From: Paractinoplanes durhamensis
GTDB taxonomy: Bacteria; Actinomycetota; Actinomycetes; Mycobacteriales; Micromonosporaceae
Reading direction: 5' to 3'
Assembly: GCF_016862175.1 (NCBI RefSeq)
Contig: NZ_BOML01000019.1
Coordinates: 310,001 to 374,000, forward strand
DNA: 64,000 bases
A model generated the notes under the pieces. That model ran no database searches, was not told the DNA's origin, and saw only the letters and a program-made list of their open reading frames with translations. Below are positions 54,223 through 61,799 of this stretch, one piece after another; position 1 is the first letter of the stretch; each line of letters starts with the position of its first letter. Made by a program: the position numbers and the translations under genes.

Positions 54223-54318
54223 CAATGAACCTTTTTCAACCTGGCATCGGGCCTGCGGTTCCGGCCCGATGACCGGCGCCGGGCGCTGCCGCCTTGGCCA
54301 CGTTGAAAAAAGTTCAGT
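54223..54318. repeat. 96-bp palindromic intergenic repeat, copy B
   Basis: The inverted copy of 4162-4258, about 90% identical by manual alignment. It begins 29 bases after the protease stop and runs into the STAS gene: the STAS stop TGA (54314-54316) is the TGA of the terminal TGAAC. Its position between convergent genes is consistent with a bidirectional terminator. Confidence 0.85.
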
Positions 54319-54646
54319 CCTTGAGGGCGGCCGCCACATCCGGGAAGAGCGCCAGGTAGTCGCTGAGCCCGAGAGTGTCGAAGAGCCGGCGCAGGAAGCC
54401 CGACGGCGCGGCCAGCCGCACCCAGCCACCCCGGTCGATGGCCCGGCCGTGCGCCGTGACCAGCACCCCGACCCCCATCGAGTCGCAGAAGTCGAGCCCG
54501 GACACGTCGACCACGACCCGCGGGCTGGGCCGTTCGACGAGACGGTTCAGGTTGGCCCGGAGGGCGGGCGCGGTGTCGATGTCGAGGGATCCGCGCAGCA
54601 CGAGGACGGCCGTGTTGGGCGGATGGTGCGCGACGGAGACCTGCAT
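54314..54646 (-). CDS. STAS-domain anti-sigma-factor antagonist
   Basis: A 110-residue single STAS domain with VLVLRGSLDIDTAPALRA and the phosphorylatable Ser in VVDVSGLDFCDSMGVGVL. Such proteins sequester an anti-sigma kinase when unphosphorylated. No partner RsbW-like kinase is encoded nearby. ATG start, no strong ribosome-binding site. The stop codon is contributed by the palindromic repeat. Confidence 0.9.
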   Translation of the reverse strand: MQVSVAHHPPNTAVLVLRGSLDIDTAPALRANLNRLVERPSPRVVVDVSGLDFCDSMGVGVLVTAHGRAIDRGGWVRLAAPSGFLRRLFDTLGLSDYLALFPDVAAALKD

Positions 54647-54773
54647 GACGATGTCGCTTTCGTGCTTCGGGGGGCGGCGGTGCGACTCAGCCTATCGATC
54701 CCGGCCGCTGACCGCCCCTCGCGGATCATCGACCGCGGACATAACCTCCCTTTTCGATCAGCGGCACCCGGTG

Positions 54774-54810
54774 ACCCGCCCGGCCCTGTTACTGACAGGT
54801 AGGGGCGGGT
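54774..54810 (+). promoter_or_regulatory. Leader hairpin before the peroxiredoxin gene
   Basis: ACCCGCCC (54774-54781) pairs with GGGCGGGT (54803-54810), with a CTGT/ACAG pair inside the loop. It ends 12 bases before the peroxiredoxin ATG and overlaps the purine stretch that would serve as ribosome-binding site, so it could restrain translation. Confidence 0.35.
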
Positions 54811-54822
54811 ACGTTACTTGTC

Positions 54823-55299
54823 ATGGCAATCAACCAGGGTGACAAGGTCGACGACTTCGAGCTTCCCGACCAGGACGGCGTCCCCCGCCGGCTCACCGAA
54901 CTGCTCGCCGGCGGCCCGGTCGTGCTGTTCTTCTACCCGGCCGCAATGAGCTCCGGCTGCACCGCCGAGGCCTGCTCCTTCCGCGACCTGGCCGCCGAGT
55001 TCCGCGAGGCGGGCGCCCAGCGGGTCGGCATCAGCCGGGACAAGCCGGCCAAGCAGAAGCAGTGGTCCGAGCTCAACGGCTTCGACTACCCGCTGCTCAG
55101 CGACCCGGACAGCTCGGTCGCGGCGGCGCTCGGCGTGAAGCGCAAGCTGCCGCTGGGGCCGCTGAGCACCAAGCGGATCACGTTCGTCATCGATACCGAC
55201 CGCACCGTTCTCGAGGTCATCCACTCCGAGACCAACATGCAGGAGCACGCGGCCAAGGCGCTGGAGACTCTGGCTGCGCGCAAGCCCGCATCCGAGTAA
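54823..55299 (+). CDS. Peroxiredoxin, PrxQ/BCP type
   Basis: A 158-residue thioredoxin-fold peroxidase. The peroxidatic Cys46 in SSGCTAEAC and the resolving Cys51 five residues on give the PrxQ/BCP arrangement; the usual Thr before the active Cys is Ser here. It reduces hydrogen peroxide and organic peroxides using thioredoxin. ATG start preceded by a short hairpin. It lies 11 bases before the sigma-factor gene, so the four genes 54823-57747 may form one transcription unit. Confidence 0.92.
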   Translation: MAINQGDKVDDFELPDQDGVPRRLTELLAGGPVVLFFYPAAMSSGCTAEACSFRDLAAEFREAGAQRVGISRDKPAKQKQWSELNGFDYPLLSDPDSSVAAALGVKRKLPLGPLSTKRITFVIDTDRTVLEVIHSETNMQEHAAKALETLAARKPASE

Positions 55300-55310
55300 A
55301 AATTCTCCGC

Positions 55311-55871
55311 ATGGCGGTGCACAACGGGAAGCCGGGACGCGTCTCTGAGGGTGTGACCTTCGAGGAATTCGCGATGGCCCGGCTTCCCAGTCTCCTGCGT
55401 TACGCGGTCGTCCTCACCGGCGACCGTGATCTCGCTCAGGACGTAGTCCAGGAGGTGCTGGCCCGGGCCCAGGTCCGATGGCGGCGGATCAGCGAGTCGG
55501 ATGTGCCCGAGGCGTACGTACGGCGGATGGTGCTCAACGAGTACCTGTCGTGGCGGCGCAGCTGGCAGTTCCGGAACGTGCACGCTGTCGGAGAGCGCCT
55601 TACCGACCTTGACGATGCCCGCGGCGGGATTCGCGACCACGCCGACGGTGTTGTCGAGGCCGATGCCCTGTGGGCCCGGCTGTCGACGCTGGGCCGCAAG
55701 CAACGGGCGGTCCTCGTGCTGCGCTATTACGAGCAGATGGAGGACGAGGCGATCGCGGACGTGCTCGGCTGTGCCCCGGCCACGGTGCGCAGCCATGCCT
55801 CGAGGGCGCTCAAGACGCTCCGGCTGTCGTCGGAGCGCCAGGAACGCATCCATGCCGAGGAGAAGTCGTGA
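55311..55871 (+). CDS. SigE-family ECF RNA polymerase sigma factor
   Basis: A 186-residue sigma factor: region 2 with FEEFAMARLPSLLRYAVVL and DLAQDVVQEVLARA, region 4 with LRYYEQMEDEAIADVLGCAPATVRSHASRAL. The pattern matches the actinobacterial SigE family of extracytoplasmic-function sigma factors. ATG 55311 chosen; a GTG at 55317 is possible. The stop overlaps the next gene as GTGA, the usual arrangement of a sigma factor and its regulator. Confidence 0.92.
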   Translation: MAVHNGKPGRVSEGVTFEEFAMARLPSLLRYAVVLTGDRDLAQDVVQEVLARAQVRWRRISESDVPEAYVRRMVLNEYLSWRRSWQFRNVHAVGERLTDLDDARGGIRDHADGVVEADALWARLSTLGRKQRAVLVLRYYEQMEDEAIADVLGCAPATVRSHASRALKTLRLSSERQERIHAEEKS

Positions 55872-56701
55872 CCGAGCACGCAGACCAGCTGCGCGAGGCC
55901 TTCGAGACCCATGAGAACGACACTCCCGATCCCGGGGCGGTCTACGCCCGGGTCGTGGAGCTGTCCGGTAAGTACAAGCGCCGTCGCCGGAGCCTGCAGG
56001 TCGCCGGTGGCGCCGCGCTGGCCGCCGTCGCGGTGGCCGGGGTGGTCACCCTGCCCAACCTGCTTCCCGGCAACGCCCGCAACACGTCGACGATCAGCTA
56101 CCCGGCCGGCGCCGTGCCGACCACGGTCGTGCCGTCGACCATCCCGACGCTGAGCCCGACCGACCTCAACCGGGGTCTGGACGCGTACTTCGCGAACGGC
56201 TACGACTACGACGACGCGATCAAGCTCGCCGGGTTGTGGCACGTGCCGACGACCAACATCGCCGCGCTCAAGGCGACCGCCGGCCTGCGCCTGCTCGCCG
56301 GTGAGCAGCTGCCGTTCCCGGCCACGCCGAACGACCCGGAGCCGACCGAGTCGGCCGACCCGGCGGCCGAGGCGCAGTATGCGGCGTTCTTCAACGCCGG
56401 GTACACGTGGACCGAGGCGGAGAAGCTGGCCGCGATCTGGCACCTGTCCGACCCGTCGGACGCCAAGCTGATGGCCGGCAAGAAGCTGCTCGCCGGGGAG
56501 AAACTGCCGGTCAAGCCGACCGCGGCCGGCGTCAAGCAGGCCCTGGAGAACAAGCGCGTCGAGGCCTTCTTCAACAAGGGCTACGACGTCGAGGACGCGG
56601 TCAAGCTGGCCAAGACCTGGCACCTGAAGACCGCCTACCAGGCCAAGGTCGAGGGCGGCAAGCGCATCCTCGCCGGTCAGACGCTGCCGATCCAGCCGTG
56701 A
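55868..56701 (+). CDS. Membrane protein with three C-terminal repeats, probable anti-sigma factor
   Basis: A 277-residue protein: a cytoplasmic N-terminus of about 40 residues (start VTEHADQLREAFETH), one transmembrane helix (about 43-63), a Thr/Pro-rich linker, then three copies of a roughly 48-residue module with the pattern (Y/F)F-N-x-GY-D/T, ALKLAxxWH(V/L), and LLAGEQLP. Copies begin near residues 98, 165 and 230. GTG start overlaps the sigma stop, and its stop overlaps the amidoligase start (GTGA). Position and topology suggest a transmembrane anti-sigma factor whose outer repeats sense a wall ligand. There is no zinc HxxxCxxC motif. Confidence 0.75.
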   Translation: MTEHADQLREAFETHENDTPDPGAVYARVVELSGKYKRRRRSLQVAGGAALAAVAVAGVVTLPNLLPGNARNTSTISYPAGAVPTTVVPSTIPTLSPTDLNRGLDAYFANGYDYDDAIKLAGLWHVPTTNIAALKATAGLRLLAGEQLPFPATPNDPEPTESADPAAEAQYAAFFNAGYTWTEAEKLAAIWHLSDPSDAKLMAGKKLLAGEKLPVKPTAAGVKQALENKRVEAFFNKGYDVEDAVKLAKTWHLKTAYQAKVEGGKRILAGQTLPIQP

Positions 56702-57747
56702 CCCCCGAGCTGCGCCGGCGAATCGGTTTCGAGATCGAGCTGATGGCCCCACCGGGCCGCAGCCGGCGCAGTCTCGCCTATGACCTGGCCGGCCGCCACG
56801 GTGGGCGGATCCGGCCGGTCTGGCACCACGACAGCGAACCGTCCCTGGTCCCGGGCCTGGGGCGGTTCCTGCACCTGACCCAGGGCTTCGAGGTGACCCG
56901 CGCCGACGGTTCGCCGATGTGCACCCTGGTCGACGACATCACCCTGCTCGACGGCCTGGAGCCGCGCACGCCGGCGCCCCCGGGGTGGTACCGGGTGCTG
57001 AGCGACGACCCGCGGCTGCTCTCGCTGCTCGCCGCCAACTGCGACCCGGGCGCACCGCTGGACGCGGTGCTCGACCCGGTCGCCGCGCTGTGGGGAATGC
57101 CGGCCGAGCTGATCGGCGACGTGGTGCGGCTGGACGACCCGTCCGGCGCCACCATCGCGCTGGTCGCACCGCAGGGCGGCGAACGCGACCGGCCCTGCGA
57201 GATCGTCACCCCGCCGATCACCGAGAACCACCGCGCGGCCCTCGAGGAGTTGCTCGAGCCGGCCCGGGATCTCGGCTTCACCGTGCCCAACGAGGCGGCG
57301 GTGCACCTGCACCTGGACGGCGGGCCGTTCCGCGCGCCGCACGCGCTCGCCAACGTGGTGCGGCTGTTCGCGCACTGGCGCGAGCCGCTGCGTCAGCTGC
57401 TGCAGACCAACCCGGCCTGCCGCCGGCTCGCGCCGCTGCCCGACGAGCTGGTGGCGGCGGCCGAGGACCCCGATTTCGAGAGCCTGCGCAAGGCGGCCGA
57501 CGCGGGGGAGCTGACGAAGTACTTCGACGTCAACCTGACCCAGCTGTTCGCGGCCCGGCCGATCCGGGACACCATCGAGATCCGCATCCTGCCCGGCGCG
57601 ATCGACGCCGACGAGATCGTCAGTCGCGCCGCCCTGGTCGAGCTGCTGCTCGACCGCTGCCTGGAGCCGGAGGCGTTCCCGGCAGCCCCCGCCGGGGACG
57701 TCTCCGACCTGCTGGAGATCGCGGCCGAGAGCCTCGCCCAGCGGTGA
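56698..57747 (+). CDS. Amidoligase-family (COOH-NH2 ligase-like) enzyme
   Basis: A 349-residue protein opening with RIGFEIELMAPPG, the Glu-x-Glu strand of the glutamate-cysteine-ligase-like fold, followed by DSEPSLVPG, CEIVTPPI, AAVHLHLDGGPF, KYFDVNLTQL and TIEIRILPG, the remaining acidic and His residues of the amidoligase_2 pattern. These enzymes are predicted to form ATP-dependent amide bonds, as in peptide or protein tagging. The start GTG 56698 overlaps the upstream stop. The substrate is unknown; the sigma and peroxiredoxin context suggests thiol, peptide or wall-precursor modification. Confidence 0.82.
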   Translation: MTPELRRRIGFEIELMAPPGRSRRSLAYDLAGRHGGRIRPVWHHDSEPSLVPGLGRFLHLTQGFEVTRADGSPMCTLVDDITLLDGLEPRTPAPPGWYRVLSDDPRLLSLLAANCDPGAPLDAVLDPVAALWGMPAELIGDVVRLDDPSGATIALVAPQGGERDRPCEIVTPPITENHRAALEELLEPARDLGFTVPNEAAVHLHLDGGPFRAPHALANVVRLFAHWREPLRQLLQTNPACRRLAPLPDELVAAAEDPDFESLRKAADAGELTKYFDVNLTQLFAARPIRDTIEIRILPGAIDADEIVSRAALVELLLDRCLEPEAFPAAPAGDVSDLLEIAAESLAQR

Positions 57748-57748
57748 T

Positions 57749-57776
57749 GACCCGCCGGCCACGGGGCCGGCGGGTC
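57749..57776. terminator. Strong hairpin between convergent genes
   Basis: GACCCGCCGGCC (57749-57760), loop ACGG, GGCCGGCGGGTC (57765-57776): a perfect 12-bp stem. The adjoining AAAAAA on the plus strand is a T-run before the stem on the minus strand, so it is not a canonical intrinsic terminator for either gene, but its position implies termination. Confidence 0.6.
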
Positions 57777-57786
57777 AAAAAACCTC

Positions 57787-59280
57787 TTACGCGCTGTTGC
57801 GCCAGTGCCGGCCGCTGCGGCCGATCAGGCGCTCCGCGTCGGTCGGGCCCCAGGACGCCGCCTCGTAGGTCGGGATCGGCGACCGGTCGCTGGCCCAGTG
57901 CTCGATGATCGGGTCGACGATCCGCCAGCACTGCTCGACCTCGTCGGCCCGGATGAACAGCGTCGGGTCGCCGAGCATGGCGTCCAGCAGCAGCCGTTCG
58001 TACGCCTCGGGGGACTCCTCGGCGAACGTCTGCTCGTACGAGAAGTCCATGCTCGCCGTCCGCACCCGGAACGAGTGACCCGGCACCTTCGCGCCGAAGC
58101 GCAGCGAGATGCCCTCGTTGGGCTGGATCCGCAGGATCAGCGCGTCGGCCTCCAGGCCGGTCAGCTGGTCCTGCGGGATGGGCAGGTGCGGCGGCCGCTG
58201 GAACTGCAGGGCCACCTCGGTGACCCGGGCCGGCAGCCGCTTGCCGGTGCGCACGTAGAACGGCACCCCGGCCCAGCGCCAGTTGTCGACGTTGAGCCGC
58301 ATCGCCGCGTACGTCTCGGTGCGCGACAGCGGGTCGACGCCGACCTCCTCGCGGTACCCGGCCATCAGGTCTTCCCGGGTGCCGCCGCGGGTGTACTGCC
58401 CGCGCACCGACAGGTCGGCGATGTCGCGGTTGGTGGGCAGCCGGATCGCCTGGAGCAGCTTCACCTTCTCGTTGCGCAGCCCCTCGGCCTCGAACGAGGC
58501 GGGCGGCTCCATCAGCGCGAGGGCGAGGACCTGGAGCACGTGGTTCTGCACGATGTCGCGCATCGCGCCGGCGTGCTCGTAGAACCCGCCGCGGGTGCCG
58601 ACGCCGAGTGTCTCGGCCACCGTGATCTGCACGTGGTCGACCCAGGAGCGGTCCCAGATCGGCTGGAAGATCGAGTTGGCGAAGCGCAGGGCCAGGACGT
58701 TCTGCACGGTGTCCTTGCCCAGGTAGTGGTCGATGCGGAACACGCTGGGCTCCTCGAACGCCGCGTGCACCACCCCGTCCAGTTCGTGCGCGGTGGCCAG
58801 GTCCCGCCCGTACGGCTTCTCGATCACGAGCCGGGAGAAGGAGCCCTCCCGGGCGTGGTTGAGCCCGGCGCCGGCCAGGCCGTTGATGACCGGCTCGAAC
58901 GCCTCGGCCGGCGTCGACAGGTAGAAGATGCGGTTGCCGCTGGTGCCCCGCTCGGCGTCGAGCAGGTCGAGCGTCTCGGCCAGCCGCTTGTAGGTGTCCG
59001 GGTCGTCGTAGCCGCCGGAGACGTAGCGGATGCCCCCGGCGAGCTGGGCCTTGTCGTTGAGGTTGCGGCCGCCGAGCGCGCTGCCGGCGAACTGGTCGTC
59101 GCCCATCGGCGTGCGAGCGACGCCGACCAGGGCGAACTGATTGGGCAGGCGGTTGTGCCGGGCCAGGCTCTCCACGGCTGGCAGCAGCTTACGGCGGGTC
59201 AGGTCACCCGATGCGCCGAAGATCACCAGCGTGGCCGGTGGTGCGCTGCGCTCCTGAATGAGCTGGGGGGCGTTGTCCAT
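57787..59280 (-). CDS. zwf: Glucose-6-phosphate 1-dehydrogenase
   Basis: A 497-residue enzyme with the NADP-binding opening LVIFGASGDLTRRKLLPA, the EKPYGRD motif, and the active-site RIDHYLGKDTVQN. It oxidises glucose-6-phosphate to 6-phosphogluconolactone at the head of the oxidative pentose phosphate pathway, yielding NADPH. Full length. It stands apart from the usual opcA/tal/tkt gene group and convergent to the amidoligase operon, so it is possibly a second zwf copy in this genome. Confidence 0.96.
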   Translation of the reverse strand: MDNAPQLIQERSAPPATLVIFGASGDLTRRKLLPAVESLARHNRLPNQFALVGVARTPMGDDQFAGSALGGRNLNDKAQLAGGIRYVSGGYDDPDTYKRLAETLDLLDAERGTSGNRIFYLSTPAEAFEPVINGLAGAGLNHAREGSFSRLVIEKPYGRDLATAHELDGVVHAAFEEPSVFRIDHYLGKDTVQNVLALRFANSIFQPIWDRSWVDHVQITVAETLGVGTRGGFYEHAGAMRDIVQNHVLQVLALALMEPPASFEAEGLRNEKVKLLQAIRLPTNRDIADLSVRGQYTRGGTREDLMAGYREEVGVDPLSRTETYAAMRLNVDNWRWAGVPFYVRTGKRLPARVTEVALQFQRPPHLPIPQDQLTGLEADALILRIQPNEGISLRFGAKVPGHSFRVRTASMDFSYEQTFAEESPEAYERLLLDAMLGDPTLFIRADEVEQCWRIVDPIIEHWASDRSPIPTYEAASWGPTDAERLIGRSGRHWRNSA

Positions 59281-59432
59281 CGTCTTCGAGTCCTCCGACC
59301 GTTTCGACCGTCCGAGGAAACTTTACGCAGGGTCCGTGCCCCTAGTTCAGATCCATCCCTCGATGCGAGCAGGCCCACCGCGACAAAAGTGGCAAACTGG
59401 GGTAGAACCGTCTGCCCAAATGAGGGGGCCTT

Positions 59433-60371
59433 GTGAAGTACCGGCTCGTGACCCGGAGCGATTTCGACGGCCTGGTCTGTGCCGTGCTGCTCCGGCACCT
59501 GGACATGATCGACGAGATCAAGTTCGTACACCCGAAGGACGTGCAGGACGGCGAGGTCGAAGTCACCCAGAACGACATCTTGACGAATCTGCCGTACGCG
59601 CCCGGCGCCTACATGGTCTTCGACCATCACCACTCGGAGACCATGCGTAACGAGGGCAACCTGACCAACCATGTGATCGACGCCGACGCGCCCTCGGCCG
59701 CCCGGGTCATCTACGAGCACTTCGGCGGCAAGACGCGCTTCCCGAAGATCTCCGACGACCTGATGGTCGCGGTCGACCAGGCCGACTCGGCGCAGTACTC
59801 GCTCGACGACGTGCTGCACCCGGAAGGCTGGACGCTGCTCAACTTCCTGATGGACAGCCGCACCGGCCTGGGTCGCTTCCGCGACTTCCGGATCTCCAAC
59901 TACCAGCTGATGATGCAGCTCATCGACGCCTGCCTGGAGATCCCGCACGTCGACGAGATCCTGGCCCTGCCGGACGTGGCCGAGCGCGCCGACCTGTTCC
60001 GCAGCCAGTACGACCTCTTCGTCGAGCAGCTGCGACGGGTGAGCCACCTGGAGGGCGACGTGGTGATCGTCGACCTGCGGGACGAGGAGGTCATCCACGC
60101 CGGCAACCGGTTCATGGTCTACGCCCTGTTCCCGGAGTCCCGGGTGTCGGTGCACGTGATCTGGGGCCGGGCCAGGCTCAACACGGTCTTCGCCTGCGGC
60201 AAGTCGATCCTCGACCGCACCTCGCCGGTCGACATCGGCGAGGTGATGCTGCGCTACGGCGGCGGCGGCCACATCGCGGCCGGCACCTGCCAGGTCCCGC
60301 ACGACGTGTCGGACCGGGTCCAGGGCGAGATCATCGAGGCGCTGCGGACGGCCCGGACCGTTTCCGTCTGA
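59433..60371 (+). CDS. DHH-family phosphoesterase
   Basis: A 312-residue enzyme with RLVTRSDFDGLVCAVLL (metal-binding Asp residues), FDHHHSETM as the DHH motif, a DQADSAQYS segment and GGGGHIAAGTCQV, the DHHA1 signature. Members hydrolyse short oligonucleotides, cyclic-dinucleotide products or polyphosphate. GTG start after GAGGGGG. It lies alone. With a diguanylate cyclase at 36.6 kb, turnover of cyclic-dinucleotide products is one possibility, but the family assignment does not prove it. Confidence 0.85.
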   Translation: MKYRLVTRSDFDGLVCAVLLRHLDMIDEIKFVHPKDVQDGEVEVTQNDILTNLPYAPGAYMVFDHHHSETMRNEGNLTNHVIDADAPSAARVIYEHFGGKTRFPKISDDLMVAVDQADSAQYSLDDVLHPEGWTLLNFLMDSRTGLGRFRDFRISNYQLMMQLIDACLEIPHVDEILALPDVAERADLFRSQYDLFVEQLRRVSHLEGDVVIVDLRDEEVIHAGNRFMVYALFPESRVSVHVIWGRARLNTVFACGKSILDRTSPVDIGEVMLRYGGGGHIAAGTCQVPHDVSDRVQGEIIEALRTARTVSV

Positions 60372-60544
60372 CTGCTCCGAGCCCAGACGTGCGACGAGGT
60401 GGGAGAGCCGAACCTCTCCCACCTCGTCGTCCGCGAGTCGCGGGCCATGCCCAATTGGCCCCACCCGCCGGTCGTGTTCCGCGCCCCACGCGCATCATCA
60501 CGACACAATCCCACGTCCACCAGGCGCGGGAGTCTTCAGTTGGG

Positions 60545-61360
60545 TCAGGGCTTGAGGCTCCACTTGCCGGCCGAAACCGGCTCCTTCGTGTCCTCCGCCT
60601 TGGCCGGCGCCTTCTCGTCCTCGTCGTCCGGTTCGTCCTCTTCGTTGGCCCGGTGCCGCCCGCGCAGGAAGTAGACCGCCCCGCCCAGCAGCACCAGCGC
60701 GGCGATCACCCAGCCGCCGATCGACAGGAGCGAGGGCCCGCGGGTGGCGTCGGCCACCGCCGCGGCGAAGGCGGCGCTCTCCGGGTCCTCGGCGGTCGTG
60801 CCGGTCGTGTCGGTCGCGGTGCCACCGTGCGCATGCGTCGCCGTCTGGCCTTCGGCCGCCGGCGTCAGGGCGAGCTGGGCCGGCATCGTCGGCCCGGGCT
60901 TCCCATCCGCGTACGTCGTGGCCAGCGTGAACCGCATCGTGCTCAGGGTCGGCAGCGGCCCGATCGCGATGGACAGGTCGGCCGACTTACCGGGCGCGAG
61001 CTGGCGGCCCGGCATCGCGAGCCAGATGATCGACTTGGCGCTCTCGGTCGCCGGGGTGCCACCGTGGATGGTGGCGAGCGGCGTCGCGAGCGGCTTCATC
61101 ACGATCTTCGGAGCCCAGTCGTCCACCGACAACGGGTAGACCTCGGCGACCGGGGTGTCGTCCGGAATCTGGAGGGTGACCGAGCCGAGCGGCGCGGTGC
61201 CCGTGTTGGTCAGATGGAAGGTCAGGTTCTCCCCACTGCCCTGCGCGGCGGTCGTGGGGGAGACCGTCACGTCGGCGAACGCGGGAGCGGCGACAAGGAC
61301 GCCGATCACCGCGGCAACCGCGGGAACACCCGCTCGGCGGGCGATTGAGAAGTGCCTCAC
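60545..61360 (-). CDS. YcnI-like (DUF1775) exported protein
   Basis: A 271-residue protein: signal peptide (about 1-29, ending AFADV), a DUF1775 beta-sandwich domain (about 30-170) with DVTVSPTTAAQGSGENLTFHLTNTG and VAEVYPLSVDDWAPKIV, a Thr/Ala/His-rich linker, a transmembrane helix (about 218-238) and a charged cytoplasmic tail. GTG 61360 start chosen. Some YcnI proteins bind copper at the mature N-terminus; here the mature protein would begin with Asp or Val rather than His, so copper binding is doubtful. A longer upstream frame has no supporting features. Confidence 0.82.
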   Translation of the reverse strand: MRHFSIARRAGVPAVAAVIGVLVAAPAFADVTVSPTTAAQGSGENLTFHLTNTGTAPLGSVTLQIPDDTPVAEVYPLSVDDWAPKIVMKPLATPLATIHGGTPATESAKSIIWLAMPGRQLAPGKSADLSIAIGPLPTLSTMRFTLATTYADGKPGPTMPAQLALTPAAEGQTATHAHGGTATDTTGTTAEDPESAAFAAAVADATRGPSLLSIGGWVIAALVLLGGAVYFLRGRHRANEEDEPDDEDEKAPAKAEDTKEPVSAGKWSLKP

Positions 61361-61441
61361 GAGAGGTAGTTCGGATCCCGCCGCTCGATGGTTCAACCAC
61401 CCGCGAACATCTTTTTGAATCGCTTCGGAGATGATGACGTG

Positions 61442-61651
61442 ATGCGTGACGTGGAGATCGACAGCGACATGATCAGACTCGGACAGTTCCTCAAGCTGGC
61501 CGATCTGATCGACACCGGCGGCGAGGCGAAGATCGTGATCGCTGCCGGTGACGTGTCGGTCAACGGCGAGGTCGACACCCGGCGTGGGCGGCAGTTGCAC
61601 CCCGGTGACGTGGTCGAGGTGTTCGGCAAGGAGGCCCGCGTGTCCAGGTAG
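61442..61651 (+). CDS. Small S4-domain RNA-binding protein
   Basis: A 69-residue YlmH/RqcP-like single S4 domain: IRLGQFLKLADLIDTGGEAKIVIAAGDVSVNGEVDTRRGRQLHPGDVVEV. ATG 61442 follows GGAG at a good distance; GTG 61439 in the same frame is possible. It is divergent from the YcnI-like gene. Such proteins bind structured RNA on the ribosome or act in tRNA and stalled-ribosome handling. Confidence 0.9.
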   Translation: MRDVEIDSDMIRLGQFLKLADLIDTGGEAKIVIAAGDVSVNGEVDTRRGRQLHPGDVVEVFGKEARVSR

Positions 61652-61704
61652 GACCTTCGGTCGGGGCATCGACGTCCGTTTGTGCGACGGCGTGCGACGA
61701 ACGG

Positions 61705-61733
61705 TTGACATTGCGTGATCTCGGGCATGTACT
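61705..61733 (+). promoter_or_regulatory. Putative sigma-70-type promoter of the sugar ABC operon
   Basis: TTGACA at 61705-61710, a 17-base spacer and TGTACT at 61728-61733. The -35 is perfect, the -10 weaker. It lies 67 bases before the solute-binding protein start. Confidence 0.5.
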
Positions 61734-61799
61734 GAGGTCCGTGTGTTACCGGCGTCACATTTTCGCCGCTGAGGACGTCTGCCTCGACGAGGAGGTCCC

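Noticed and set aside
57749..57780. Canonical intrinsic terminator with U-tract
   Set aside because: The A/T run lies on the wrong side of the stem for both flanking genes, so I call it only a strong hairpin.
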